Source of the DNA: an uncultured Clostridia bacterium
Lineage (GTDB): Bacteria; Bacillota; Clostridia; Christensenellales; UBA3700
Length of the DNA: 32,983 nucleotides
Assembly: GCA_947177795.1 (NCBI GenBank)
Contig: CAMWVR010000017.1
Location: 1-32,983, forward strand
Reading direction: 5' to 3'
Under the pieces are notes generated by a model. The model saw only the letters and a program-made list of their open reading frames with translations. It did no database searches and had not been told where the DNA came from. How positions within the stretch are numbered: position 1 is the first letter of the stretch; the number at the start of each line of letters is the position of its first letter. This document shows positions 1 through 7,636 of this stretch, piece after piece. A program made the position numbers and the translations under genes.

Positions 1-42
1 ATATATATTTATATTAAATAATTTTATAATTTATCCTAAACT

Positions 43-76
43 AAAAACGTGTGTACCAATCAGTACACACATTTTT
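43..76 (-). terminator. Bidirectional-looking intrinsic terminator after the his operon
   Basis: Eight-bp perfect stem (GTGTGTAC at 49-56, GTACACAC at 63-70) with a 6-nt loop. On the minus strand it is followed by five Ts (43-47), and on the plus strand by five Ts (72-76). It lies just beyond the hisIE stop and is the only terminator-like structure at this end, so it probably ends the his transcript. The symmetrical T-runs suggest it can also stop transcription entering from the left. Confidence 0.75.
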
Positions 77-96
77 AATGTAACTTCACAACAAAA

Positions 97-780
97 CTAC
101 TTGTCTTCTTTAATTTTATCGGTATTGGATTGTATTTTATCCTCGCCGTATTTTGGATTGGGCGCTTTGCCTTTTCTTGCCATAACTTCTTGAAAAATGT
201 CCTGTATAGTAATTCCGCTTGCTTCTGCCAATACAAGAGCGTGATATAGCAAGTCGGACAACTCGCCTACGAGTTCGCCTTTCTTACCTGCCACGGCGGC
301 AATTACCGTCTCCGTTGCTTCTTCGCCAACCTTCTTGCAAATCTTCTCTATACCTTTGTCAAAAAGGTAGTTGGTATAAGAGCCTTCGACAGGTTTTTCT
401 TTACGCTGTCTTATAGTGTCAACGTCCTCGAAGACAACCTTATAATCAGGTACAAATTCAAACTCTTTCAACGTGCGGTAAAAACAGCTTCTGTTGCCGG
501 TATGGCATGCCGCCCCTATCTGCTCTATAAGCAAAAGCAGGCAGTCGCAATCGCAATCGTACAATATCTTCTTGACCTTTTGAAGATGTCCCGAAGTCTC
601 GCCCTTTTTCCAAAGACACTGTCTAGAACGGCTGTAATAATACGCGTATCCGCTCTCCAAAGTCTTGTCTATTGCCTCTTGGTTCATATATGCTTGCATA
701 AGCACTTCGCCGGTGTACACGTCTTGCGCAATCGCGCATATAAGTCCGTCGTCGTTGAATTTAAACTTGATATCTTCCAT
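97..780 (-). CDS. hisIE: Bifunctional phosphoribosyl-AMP cyclohydrolase / phosphoribosyl-ATP pyrophosphatase
   Basis: Catalyses steps 2 and 3 of histidine synthesis: hydrolysis of PR-ATP to PR-AMP, then ring opening to ProFAR. The 227-residue protein has the HisI domain first (about 1-110), with the SRSRQ..W.KG.TSGH signature and the metal-binding cysteine cluster CDCDC plus the later GAACHTG segment. The HisE domain follows (about 115-205), with the helix KKVGEEATE and the ELSDLLYH segment. This fusion order is the usual one. A lysine-rich tail of about 20 residues follows HisE. The start has a clean AAGGAG site 6 nt upstream. It is the last gene of the his operon, separated from hisF by a 94-nt gap that holds one R1 repeat. 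Confidence 0.96.
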   Translation of the reverse strand: MEDIKFKFNDDGLICAIAQDVYTGEVLMQAYMNQEAIDKTLESGYAYYYSRSRQCLWKKGETSGHLQKVKKILYDCDCDCLLLLIEQIGAACHTGNRSCFYRTLKEFEFVPDYKVVFEDVDTIRQRKEKPVEGSYTNYLFDKGIEKICKKVGEEATETVIAAVAGKKGELVGELSDLLYHALVLAEASGITIQDIFQEVMARKGKAPNPKYGEDKIQSNTDKIKEDK

Positions 781-823
781 ATTATCTCCTTATAAAAGAT
801 GGCATTTAAAATTAAATTTGATA

Positions 824-852
824 GAGATTTCTCCACTTAGGTCGAAATGACA
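824..852. repeat. R1 palindrome (short form) between hisF and hisIE
   Basis: One copy of the R1 REP-like palindrome: AGATTTCTCC...CGAAATGACA, with arms ATTTC and GAAAT around a short degenerate centre. It lies inside the his operon, in the spacer between the hisF stop and the hisIE ribosome binding site. Confidence 0.75.
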
Positions 853-874
853 ATCTATATTCTCTAATGACGAT

Positions 875-1636
875 TTATATTCTCACAGATATACCTTCAT
901 TCTTAAGGTATTCTTTTAGCGTCTTTATCTCCAATTCTTTGAAGTGGAACAACGACGCCGCCAACGCCGCATCGACTCCGACGCTGTCGTCAAGCACGTC
1001 TTTGAAGTGGCTCATCTTTCCCGCTCCGCCGCTTGCAATGACGGGTATATTGACAGCCTGACAAACGCGTCTCGTCAAGTCAAGGTCGTATCCCGCCTTT
1101 GTGCCGTCGCCGTCCATTGACGTCAAGAGTATCTCGCCTGCGCCGTTTTTCTCGGCTTGCATTGCCCACTCGATTGCGTCTATGCCAGTGTTGATTCTTC
1201 CGCCGTTGAGATAGACGTCAAAAGAGCCTTTGTCGTTGCGCTTTGCGTCTATGGCTACTACTACGCACTGTCTGCCGAATTTGAGCGCCGCGTCTGTAAT
1301 GAGATTGGGATTACGCACCGCCGAAGAGTTGATACTTATCTTGTCTGCGCCGAGATTGAGTAGCGCGCGAAAATGCTCTACGGTGGAAATTCCTCCGCCT
1401 ACCGTCAATGGGATAAATACCTGTTCTGCCGCTCTTGCAATTACGTCATACAGCGTATCTCTCCCCTCGTGCGTTGCAGTGATATCCAAGAAGACGATTT
1501 CGTCTGCTCGCATTGCGTTGTACGCCTTGGCTACTTCCACGGGGTCACCCGCGTCTATTAAGTTGACGAAATTCACTCCCTTGACTACTCTGCCTTTGTT
1601 GATGTCAAGACAGGGAATTATTCTCTTGTTTAACAC
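875..1636 (-). CDS. hisF: Imidazole glycerol phosphate synthase, cyclase subunit
   Basis: Uses ammonia from HisH to convert PRFAR into imidazole glycerol phosphate and AICAR. The 253 residues are the full family length and form a TIM barrel that opens [16 protein letters not shown] with the catalytic Asp11. The second catalytic Asp is in VVVAIDAKR near residue 130, and the phosphate-binding glycines are in TVGGGI and ASGGAG. The start codon is GTG (1634-1636), preceded by an AGAGG site. An upstream ATG in a suitable position is not available, so the GTG start is preferred. It lies 17 nt downstream of hisA in the his operon. Confidence 0.96.
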   Translation of the reverse strand: MLNKRIIPCLDINKGRVVKGVNFVNLIDAGDPVEVAKAYNAMRADEIVFLDITATHEGRDTLYDVIARAAEQVFIPLTVGGGISTVEHFRALLNLGADKISINSSAVRNPNLITDAALKFGRQCVVVAIDAKRNDKGSFDVYLNGGRINTGIDAIEWAMQAEKNGAGEILLTSMDGDGTKAGYDLDLTRRVCQAVNIPVIASGGAGKMSHFKDVLDDSVGVDAALAASLFHFKELEIKTLKEYLKNEGISVRI

Positions 1637-1653
1637 GTATACCTCTTTATGTT

Positions 1654-2370
1654 TTACTCTTTTGAAATCTCAAGGGCTTGCTTTAAGTCTATAGCGCCTG
1701 TATATATACTTCTGCCAAGTATTGCTCCGTAGATACCTCTTTCATTTACGGCTTTGACGTCGTCAAGCGTAGCCATACCGCCGCTTGCGATTATATTCAA
1801 ACCGCTCTGCTCGGACAGCTTTGCAGTAGCGTCTACGTTGACTCCGCAAAGCGCTCCGTCTCTGTTGATATCCGTATAAATGACTGTGTCTGCGCCTCTG
1901 CTCTTCATATCCAAAGCCACTTCAAGAGGCGTGAGATTGCTTTTCTCCACCCAACCTTTGATAGCCACAAGTCCGTCTTTTGCGTCGATACCGCAAGCTA
2001 TCTTGTTGCCGTATTTTGCGCAAGCCTCGTCCATCAAGTCGGGATCCGTCACGCAAGCCGTGCCTACTATAACTCTGCTAGCGCCCACTTCTTCAAGATA
2101 AAACTTGATCTTGTCAAATGTCTTTATTCCTCCGCCTATCTGCACGGGAACCGACACCTTTTTGATAAGCTCAATAAGAGTGCTTTTGTTGACGAGCGAG
2201 TCGTCGAAAGCGCCGTTGAGGTCGACGATATGAAGATACTCCGCTCCCATATCCTGCCACTTCAATGCCATTTCTACAGGCGCGCCGTAGACAGTCACGT
2301 CTTCTCTCTTGCCGTATAATAATCTCACGGCCTTATTGTCCAATACGTCAACCGCAGGAAAAAGTATCAT
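1654..2370 (-). CDS. hisA: ProFAR isomerase (phosphoribosylformimino-AICAR-P isomerase)
   Basis: Isomerises ProFAR to PRFAR in histidine synthesis. The protein is a TIM barrel homologous to HisF: it starts [17 protein letters not shown], with the catalytic Asp8. The second acid is in YTDINRDG, and glycine loops are present (QIGGGI, ASGGM). The frame stays open seven codons further upstream. The ATG at 2368-2370 is chosen because AGGAG sits 5-6 nt before it and the conserved N-terminus begins there, giving 238 residues, the usual length. A 122-nt gap with an R1 repeat separates it from hisH. Confidence 0.95.
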   Translation of the reverse strand: MILFPAVDVLDNKAVRLLYGKREDVTVYGAPVEMALKWQDMGAEYLHIVDLNGAFDDSLVNKSTLIELIKKVSVPVQIGGGIKTFDKIKFYLEEVGASRVIVGTACVTDPDLMDEACAKYGNKIACGIDAKDGLVAIKGWVEKSNLTPLEVALDMKSRGADTVIYTDINRDGALCGVNVDATAKLSEQSGLNIIASGGMATLDDVKAVNERGIYGAILGRSIYTGAIDLKQALEISKE

Positions 2371-2433
2371 AGTTGCTCCTATTGTCCGCAATGCGGAAAG
2401 TTGTATTGCTTGCGTTGCAAGCAGTCAATGTTG

Positions 2434-2491
2434 AGATTTCTCGACTTCGCTCGAAATGACAACAGCGTTACTCGAAATGACAACAACGTTA
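2434..2491. repeat. R1 palindrome with a 21-bp tandem duplication
   Basis: A short-form R1 copy (2434-2461, AGATTTCTCGAC...CTCGAAATGACA) runs into a tandem repeat of 21 bp: CTCGAAATGACAACAGCGTTA (2450-2470) and CTCGAAATGACAACAACGTTA (2471-2491), 20 of 21 identical. The second unit ends one base before the hisH stop codon. Confidence 0.8.
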
Positions 2492-2492
2492 A

Positions 2493-3092
2493 CTAATTTA
2501 TCTTTGAAAAATTAGATAAGAGTCTTAGTCCCGTATCTCCGCTCTTTTCGGGGTGGAACTGCGCTCCCCACACGTTGTCTTTGTTGACGGAAGACACGAA
2601 TTCATAGTCGTATATGCAAGTCGTCTCCACGTCGCTTGGGTCGCAACAACTTGCGTGATAACTGTGTACGAAATAAAAATTCATATCGTCCACTCCGTCA
2701 AAAAGTCTCGTACGCTTTTGAAGGCGCAATTCATTCCAACCTATATGCGGAACTTTGAGTTTTGTGTCAAACCTGACGACTTCGCCCTTGATAAGTCCAA
2801 GACCTTGATATTCGCCGTCTTCATAACTCTTGTCAAAGAGCATCTGCATCCCGAGGCATATCCCCAAGAAAGGTTTGCCCTTTGCAATCTCCTTTTTGAG
2901 CGTGTCGACAAGTCCGCTTTGAGTGAGAGCCGTCATTGCGTCTTTGAATGCGCCTACCCCCGGCAAAACGATATGACTTGCATTTGCAAGATCGACCGCC
3001 TTATCCGTAATCTTCGCGTCCTGTCCCACGTACTCAAAAGCCTTTTGCACGCTACGCAGATTGCCCATACCGTAATCGATTATCGCAATCAT
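2493..3092 (-). CDS. hisH: Imidazole glycerol phosphate synthase, glutaminase subunit
   Basis: Class I glutamine amidotransferase that supplies ammonia to HisF. The 199 residues show [14 protein letters not shown] at the N-terminus, the oxyanion segment PGVGAF, the nucleophile Cys79 in GICLGMQ, and the His-x-Glu pair in QFHPEKSG. The ATG overlaps the hisB stop codon (ATGA, 3089-3092), so the two genes are probably translationally coupled. Confidence 0.96.
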   Translation of the reverse strand: MIAIIDYGMGNLRSVQKAFEYVGQDAKITDKAVDLANASHIVLPGVGAFKDAMTALTQSGLVDTLKKEIAKGKPFLGICLGMQMLFDKSYEDGEYQGLGLIKGEVVRFDTKLKVPHIGWNELRLQKRTRLFDGVDDMNFYFVHSYHASCCDPSDVETTCIYDYEFVSSVNKDNVWGAQFHPEKSGDTGLRLLSNFSKIN

Positions 3093-3670
3093 TCTAGCAT
3101 ACCTTTTGAAGAGGGAATTTTGTCACTGACAATTGTAGTTGCTTCCTTAAGCGCTCTTGCAAAAGCCTTGAATATTGCCTCAATCTTGTGGTGTCCGTTG
3201 CTGCCGTAATGCAAATTGATATGCAACGTCAAGCCTGCGCAATTTGCCACAGCGCGGAAAAACTCCTCAACTAATTCGATATCAAAGTCTCCTACTTTGC
3301 CCGTCATACCCTCGGCGTTGAATACCAAAAACTGCCGTCCGCTGATATCCACTGTGACGGTCGCCAAACTCTCGTCCATGGGTATCGTCACGCTTGCGTA
3401 TCTCTTGATACCCACCTTATCGCCAAGAGCCTGCGCTATGGCTTTGCCAAGCACTATGCCTATATCCTCGACCGAGTGGTGTCCGTCGACTCGCACGTCG
3501 CCGTTGCATTTCACACTCAAATCAAATCCCGAATGGCAGGCAAACAGCGTTATCATGTGATCAAAAAAGCCAATGCCTGTGTCAACGGCGTATTTGCCGT
3601 CTCCGTCAAGGTTGAGCGAAAGAGCGATTTGCGTCTCTTTGGTGTTTCTCTCTATTTGCGATTTTCTCAT
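3089..3670 (-). CDS. hisB: Imidazoleglycerol-phosphate dehydratase
   Basis: Dehydrates IGP to imidazole acetol phosphate, step 6 of histidine synthesis. The 193 residues are the monofunctional form; there is no N-terminal histidinol-phosphatase domain as in enteric HisB. Metal ligand motifs are clear: the [10 protein letters not shown] segment, DGHHSVED, and [11 protein letters not shown] near the C-terminus, the classic duplicated His pattern. It overlaps hisH by 4 nt and follows hisD after 43 nt. A separate histidinol phosphatase must exist elsewhere in the genome. Confidence 0.96.
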   Translation of the reverse strand: MRKSQIERNTKETQIALSLNLDGDGKYAVDTGIGFFDHMITLFACHSGFDLSVKCNGDVRVDGHHSVEDIGIVLGKAIAQALGDKVGIKRYASVTIPMDESLATVTVDISGRQFLVFNAEGMTGKVGDFDIELVEEFFRAVANCAGLTLHINLHYGSNGHHKIEAIFKAFARALKEATTIVSDKIPSSKGMLE

Positions 3671-3713
3671 CTATCCCTCCAAGCTGTCGGTGTATTGCCG
3701 ACGCCGAATATTC

Positions 3714-4994
3714 TTATTTCTTTCTCAACTTAATAGTGTTTGCGTGAGCCGTAAAGCCCTCCGATTGGGCAAGTCTGATCACGTCGTCGCCTATGCTCAT
3801 AAGATCGTCTTTATCGTATTCGATATAACTTATCTTCTTCATAAAGGTATCTACGGACAGCACCGAAGAGTATCTTGCGCTTCCGCTCGTCGGCAACACG
3901 TGCGACGGCCCTGCAAAATAATCTCCCAGAGGCTCTGGCGAATAGTTGCCGACAAATATCGCGCCCGCGTTGGACAACTTCAAGGCTATCTTGTCTGCGT
4001 CCTTTGCGCACACTTCTAAGTGCTCGGGAGCAACTCTGTCCGCAATGGCAATCGCCTCGTCCATATCCTTTGCGATGATTATAGCGCCGTTGTTGGTCAA
4101 AGAATTCTCTATTATCTCTTTGCGAGACAAAAGCGCCGTCTGACGGGCAAGTTCTCTATCCACTTCTTGCGCAATTTTCTCGCTAGTCGTGACGAGTATG
4201 CTTGCGGCAAGCTCGTCGTGCTCAGCTTGAGAAAGCAAATCGCCTGCGAGCAAGACGGGATCTGCGCTGTCGTCTGCAATGACGAGTATTTCGCTGGGTC
4301 CTGCGATCATGTCTATCGCAACGTGTCCGAATACTTGCTTTTTGGCAAGCGTGACGAATACGTTGCCCGGACCTGCAATGAGGTCTACTCTAGGCACTGA
4401 CTGCGTGCCGTATGCCATAGCGGCAATTGCCTGCGCTCCGCCGACCTTGTATATCTTGTCGATACCGCACTCCTTGCACGCAACGAGTATTGCGGGATTG
4501 TTGATATTGGGCGTAGCCACGATTATTTCGCCCACTCCCGCCGCCTTTGCCGGCAAAGCCGTCATAAGCACCGTCGACGGATAGCTCGCCTTACCGCCCG
4601 GCACGTACAGTCCCACTCTCGAAAGAGGTCTGTATATCCAGCCGAGTTTGCTCTTTCCGCCATTCCCTACGGAGAAAAACTCGTTGACGAATTTATCTCT
4701 TTGGCGAGAATGATAATCAAGAATACTTGCCTTTGCCTTGCGTATGCTCTCAATCAAATCTTTATCGACCGACTTATAAGCCTCGTCTATCTCTTTTTGA
4801 CTGACGAGAATGCTGTCGCCGTCAATGACCTGTCTGTCAAACTTGTGCGCATACTCGAAGAGCGCTTTATCTCCTCTTGCTCTCACGTCGGCAATGATAG
4901 CGTCGACAGCCGAGATATACTCGCTGTTGTCAAGTTGAGTTCTTGCAAAAACTCTGCTCATATCGTCTGCGCCGTATTTCAGTATGGGTACCAT
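3714..4994 (-). CDS. hisD: Histidinol dehydrogenase
   Basis: Oxidises L-histidinol to L-histidine with two NAD+ (last two steps). The 426 residues match the family. The signature region GPGNVFV..AK..V.G.VAIDMIAGPSEILV is intact, followed by DLLSQAEHDELA (zinc/substrate ligands) and the APEHLE segment. SGSARYSS lies in the C-terminal half. It starts at 4994, 4 nt after the hisG stop, and is co-transcribed. Confidence 0.97.
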   Translation of the reverse strand: MVPILKYGADDMSRVFARTQLDNSEYISAVDAIIADVRARGDKALFEYAHKFDRQVIDGDSILVSQKEIDEAYKSVDKDLIESIRKAKASILDYHSRQRDKFVNEFFSVGNGGKSKLGWIYRPLSRVGLYVPGGKASYPSTVLMTALPAKAAGVGEIIVATPNINNPAILVACKECGIDKIYKVGGAQAIAAMAYGTQSVPRVDLIAGPGNVFVTLAKKQVFGHVAIDMIAGPSEILVIADDSADPVLLAGDLLSQAEHDELAASILVTTSEKIAQEVDRELARQTALLSRKEIIENSLTNNGAIIIAKDMDEAIAIADRVAPEHLEVCAKDADKIALKLSNAGAIFVGNYSPEPLGDYFAGPSHVLPTSGSARYSSVLSVDTFMKKISYIEYDKDDLMSIGDDVIRLAQSEGFTAHANTIKLRKK

Positions 4995-4998
4995 AAAT

Positions 4999-5643
4999 CT
5001 AGTTTTCCTTGTTTTTGATTATTTCGTCGATGCTCTTGACAAGAGGTTTGATCACGTCGGCTTTGGTCTTGAGAGACACTTTGTTGATGATAAGTCTTGC
5101 CGAACAGTTGACAATCTCCTCAAGTACGCAAAGGTCGTTTTCTTGCAATGTCTTGCCGCTCTCGACAATGTCGAGTATGATATCGCTAAGTCCAACTATC
5201 GGTCCGAGTTCTATCGAGCCGTGAAGCGGTATTATCTCCGCATTTTGTCCTTTGCCGTCAAAATAGTCTTTTGCGATACTCACGTACTTGGTGGCAACTT
5301 TGATGATGTTGCGAGGCTTGGACAAATCGAAATCCTTATATCCCGCAAGGCAAAGTCTGCACTTTGCAAATCCCAAATCGATGAGTTCGTAAACGTCCCT
5401 ATCTTCTTCCATGAGCGTATCTTTGCCCACCACGCCCACGTCGGCTACGCCGTGCTCTACGTATATTGGCACGTCGCTTGGCTTGACGAATATAAACTGA
5501 AACTTTCCGCTTACGTCACTCATTACAAGTTTACGCGACGGCTCTAATATGCGACGGCAATCAATACCGCACTGCTCTAGTATGTCTACGCTCTTTTCGG
5601 CAAGTCTGCCCTTTGCCAAAGCAAAAGTAATCACGTCTTGCAT
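4999..5643 (-). CDS. hisG: ATP phosphoribosyltransferase, short catalytic form
   Basis: First committed step: ATP plus PRPP gives PR-ATP. From ATG 5641-5643 the protein is 214 residues, the short form lacking the C-terminal regulatory (ACT-like) domain. It therefore needs HisZ, encoded just upstream. Motifs include the start ITFALAKGRLAEKSV, the DVPIYVEHGVADVGVVGKD segment and the PRPP-binding stretch DIILDIVESGKTL. The frame extends 36 codons upstream inside hisZ, but GAGGAGG lies 7-8 nt before the chosen ATG and the conserved N-terminus starts there. The start lies 1 nt after the hisZ stop. Confidence 0.95.
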   Translation of the reverse strand: MQDVITFALAKGRLAEKSVDILEQCGIDCRRILEPSRKLVMSDVSGKFQFIFVKPSDVPIYVEHGVADVGVVGKDTLMEEDRDVYELIDLGFAKCRLCLAGYKDFDLSKPRNIIKVATKYVSIAKDYFDGKGQNAEIIPLHGSIELGPIVGLSDIILDIVESGKTLQENDLCVLEEIVNCSARLIINKVSLKTKADVIKPLVKSIDEIIKNKEN

Positions 5644-5644
5644 A

Positions 5645-6817
5645 TCACACTTCCTCCTCTTTTGCTCCAAAGAAAATTCCTCTTTGCGCTTTGAGCGTGT
5701 CTTTGACTTTGACGAGGTCTTGCTTGGAAGTGGCAAAAGTACATTTTGCATTTACGCCTTGGATCAAAAGTTGTTGGACTTTTTTCTCTGCAAGGCTCAT
5801 ATTGGCGGGAGTATAACCTACCACGACTTGCACCTTTGGAGACTTGATAAGTTTTTGCTGATTGTCAAGCGCTCTCGTCAAATATCCTATGCCGATAGCA
5901 AAACCCACCGCAGGGATATTTTTGCCGAATGCGTCGCACAACCTGTCGTAACGTCCGCCTGCAAGGATAGCCCTGCCAAGGTTCTTGATTATGCCTCGCA
6001 TAACCATGCCTGAATAATATTTCATCTTACCCACGCTACTCATATCAAAAGTGACGTACTTCTCGTAGCCAAGGCTCTTGATACCTGCGTATACCGCTTT
6101 GAGGTTGTCCACAGCAGAGCGCATTTGCGCATTGAGACACATCGCCTGCGCCTCTTGCAAAATCTCTTCTCCGCCGAAGAGCATTGGCAGTCTTGCCAAC
6201 GTGTCGAGCATATGCTTGTCCATTTCGTCGGATAGCGTAAATAGCTTGATACCGTTCTTGGATTCAATGCAATTGACGAGTACGTCTCTGTCCTCTTCCG
6301 CCACGTCGTAAGCGTCAAGCAAGCCTTTGAAAAAACCCACGTTGCCGAGCTCAATCTGAAAGTCGTCCAAGCCCACCGCAAGCAAACTCTTGATTGCAAG
6401 CATGACGACCTCGACGTCGATATTGTCGCCCTGCTCACCCATTATCTCCACGCCGGCTTGCGTAAACTCTCTCAACTTGCCCTCGTTCTCGATTGCGCTG
6501 AAGGATTTGCCGAGATAGCAAAGTCTTTGGCTGTCTTGCAACTTGGTGCATACGATACGCGATATCGGCATTGTTATGTCGGGACGCAAAATAAGCAAGT
6601 CCCCGTCCACGTCGGTGACCTTGAACAACTTGTTGAGTTCCACTTTGCCTACGCCGCTGTCAAAAAGTTCGTATCTCTCCAATATCGGAGACTCTATCTC
6701 GCTGTAACCGTAGAATTTAAAGCAATCCATGAGCTTGCTTTCCACGACTCTTTTTGAAAAGCAATCGTCTGGCAAATGGTCTTGCGTGCCTTTGGGCAAC
6801 TTGAATTTCTTGATCAT
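5645..6817 (-). CDS. hisZ: ATP phosphoribosyltransferase regulatory subunit
   Basis: HisRS-like paralogue that forms a hetero-oligomer with short HisG and carries histidine feedback inhibition. The 390 residues begin with the HisRS-type LPKGTQDHLPDD, then motif-2-like RPDITMPISRIVC and the GGRYDRLCDAFGKNIPAVGFAIG motif near residues 290-310. The C-terminal anticodon-binding domain is short and its sequence divergent, which argues for HisZ rather than a true HisRS. It is the first gene of the his operon and sits 90 nt downstream of the predicted promoter. Confidence 0.93.
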   Translation of the reverse strand: MIKKFKLPKGTQDHLPDDCFSKRVVESKLMDCFKFYGYSEIESPILERYELFDSGVGKVELNKLFKVTDVDGDLLILRPDITMPISRIVCTKLQDSQRLCYLGKSFSAIENEGKLREFTQAGVEIMGEQGDNIDVEVVMLAIKSLLAVGLDDFQIELGNVGFFKGLLDAYDVAEEDRDVLVNCIESKNGIKLFTLSDEMDKHMLDTLARLPMLFGGEEILQEAQAMCLNAQMRSAVDNLKAVYAGIKSLGYEKYVTFDMSSVGKMKYYSGMVMRGIIKNLGRAILAGGRYDRLCDAFGKNIPAVGFAIGIGYLTRALDNQQKLIKSPKVQVVVGYTPANMSLAEKKVQQLLIQGVNAKCTFATSKQDLVKVKDTLKAQRGIFFGAKEEEV

Positions 6818-6885
6818 AAGATACCTGTCGTTGAATTTTTGTACTACGTCGAATATTAAGCGAAAACAAAAAATTTACGCCCGCA

Positions 6886-6917
6886 AAATATTATAATACG
6901 CATATATTATAATATTT
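6886..6917. promoter_or_regulatory. AT-only 13-bp inverted repeat over the his promoter -10 (operator-like)
   Basis: Perfect inverted repeat, AAATATTATAATA (6886-6898) and TATTATAATATTT (6905-6917), with a 6-nt GC-containing centre CGCATA. It covers the predicted -10 box and start region of the his promoter, where a repressor would compete with RNA polymerase. It could also be chance symmetry in an AT-rich promoter or a weak end for yhbY transcription; no T-run follows it. Confidence 0.5.
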
Positions 6918-6934
6918 AACCGAGCGTTTGTCTA
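6906..6934 (-). promoter_or_regulatory. Promoter of the his operon
   Basis: On the minus strand TAGACA (6929-6934) and a perfect TATAAT (6906-6911) are separated by 17 nt. Transcription should start near 6898-6900, giving an 80-nt leader before hisZ. No T-box or His-rich leader peptide is visible in this leader. Confidence 0.72.
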
Positions 6935-6970
6935 TCGATTGAAAAAATATATTTGCAAAAAGCCTTTAAA

Positions 6971-7258
6971 TCAAAGCAAATGCTTTACTCCGCTCTTTTT
7001 GGATACTCTGTAAAGCGTAATCTTGCTACCCAACACCTGCACTACTTCAGCATTGGCGCTTTGAGCAAGTTCTTCGGCAATCTCTTTTGCCGAAAATTCA
7101 GCGTTTTGCAATACGGCTATCTTGATGAGCTCTCTGCTCTCCAATTGCTCGTCGATTTGTTTTATCAACGTTTCGCCGATACCGTTTTTTCCTATGTGAG
7201 TTGTGGGTTGCATCTTCATTGCAAGCGACCTCAACGTCGCTCTTTGACTGCTTGTCAT
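6971..7258 (-). CDS. yhbY: YhbY-type RNA-binding protein (CRS1-YhbY/CRM domain)
   Basis: A 95-residue single CRM-domain protein, the standard size for the bacterial family, which associates with pre-50S ribosomal particles. The family's GxxG RNA-binding loop is present as GKNG in THIGKNGIGETLI, preceded by the LRSLAMKMQPT helix and followed by the ELIKI.VLQNAE strand. GGAGGACAT precedes the ATG. Its neighbour upstream is obgE, another 50S assembly factor, a common pairing in Gram-positive genomes. A 378-nt repeat-filled gap separates the two here. Confidence 0.92.
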   Translation of the reverse strand: MTSSQRATLRSLAMKMQPTTHIGKNGIGETLIKQIDEQLESRELIKIAVLQNAEFSAKEIAEELAQSANAEVVQVLGSKITLYRVSKKSGVKHLL

Positions 7259-7297
7259 ATGTCCTCCGTATGTGTTCGCCTATGGCGAGTGATGATT

Positions 7298-7443
7298 AGA
7301 TTTCTCGACTTCGCTCGAAATGACATTTGGTAATCACCTCGACGTTATTTTTTGTCACCTCGAGCGTAGTCGAGAGGTCTAATCCTTTTGTCTTTGTATT
7401 GATTGAGATTTCTCCACTTCGCTACGCTACGGTCGAAATGACA
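7298..7443. repeat. Cluster of three R1 palindromes between obgE and yhbY
   Basis: Three R1 copies: 7298-7325 (arms ATTTC/GAAAT), 7353-7380 (reverse orientation; arms read as ACCTC/GAGGT on the other strand) and 7406-7443 (longer centre with a GCTACGCTACGG expansion). The arms of the middle copy differ from its neighbours yet remain complementary. Together with the adjacent R2 element, these copies make up most of the 7259-7636 gap; no gene was seen in it. Confidence 0.8.
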
Positions 7444-7473
7444 TCATATTTTGGTGTGCTGATATGCGCGCTT

Positions 7474-7636
7474 GTTCGGCGAAAAGAGAGATAGACAAAA
7501 AATAAAATAGCGGATTTTTTGTCAAGATAGTTATTGGCGAATATCGTCGTACTTGCCGTACGATGATGTGAGCCAGAGGCTATATTGGCGGAAAAGACGC
7601 ATCTTTAGATTTGTCTAGCCTGTCTTTGAGCCGAAC
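7474..7636. repeat. R2 hairpin element, copy A, abutting the obgE stop
   Basis: A 163-bp element bounded by GTTCGGC (7474-7480) and GCCGAAC (7630-7636), with an inner terminal stem TAGACAAA/TTTGTCTA. The centre holds the palindrome CGTACTTGCCGTACG. The interior matches copy C (15120-15281) over most of its length. The right end touches the obgE stop codon (7637-7639), so it would form the 3' UTR of the obgE message. No T-run follows the stem, so a simple intrinsic terminator is unlikely. Confidence 0.85.

Noticed and set aside
5644-5751. Longer HisG with a 36-residue N-terminal extension
   Set aside because: The extension lies inside hisZ, is basic and unlike HisG, and a GAGGAGG site marks the ATG at 5641-5643.
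5645-6817. Histidyl-tRNA synthetase
   Set aside because: The protein is shorter than HisRS, its C-terminal domain is divergent, and it pairs with a short HisG, which requires HisZ.
7474-7636. R2 as an insertion sequence carrying a transposase
   Set aside because: The element is only about 160 bp and has no open reading frame. At most it is a non-autonomous element.
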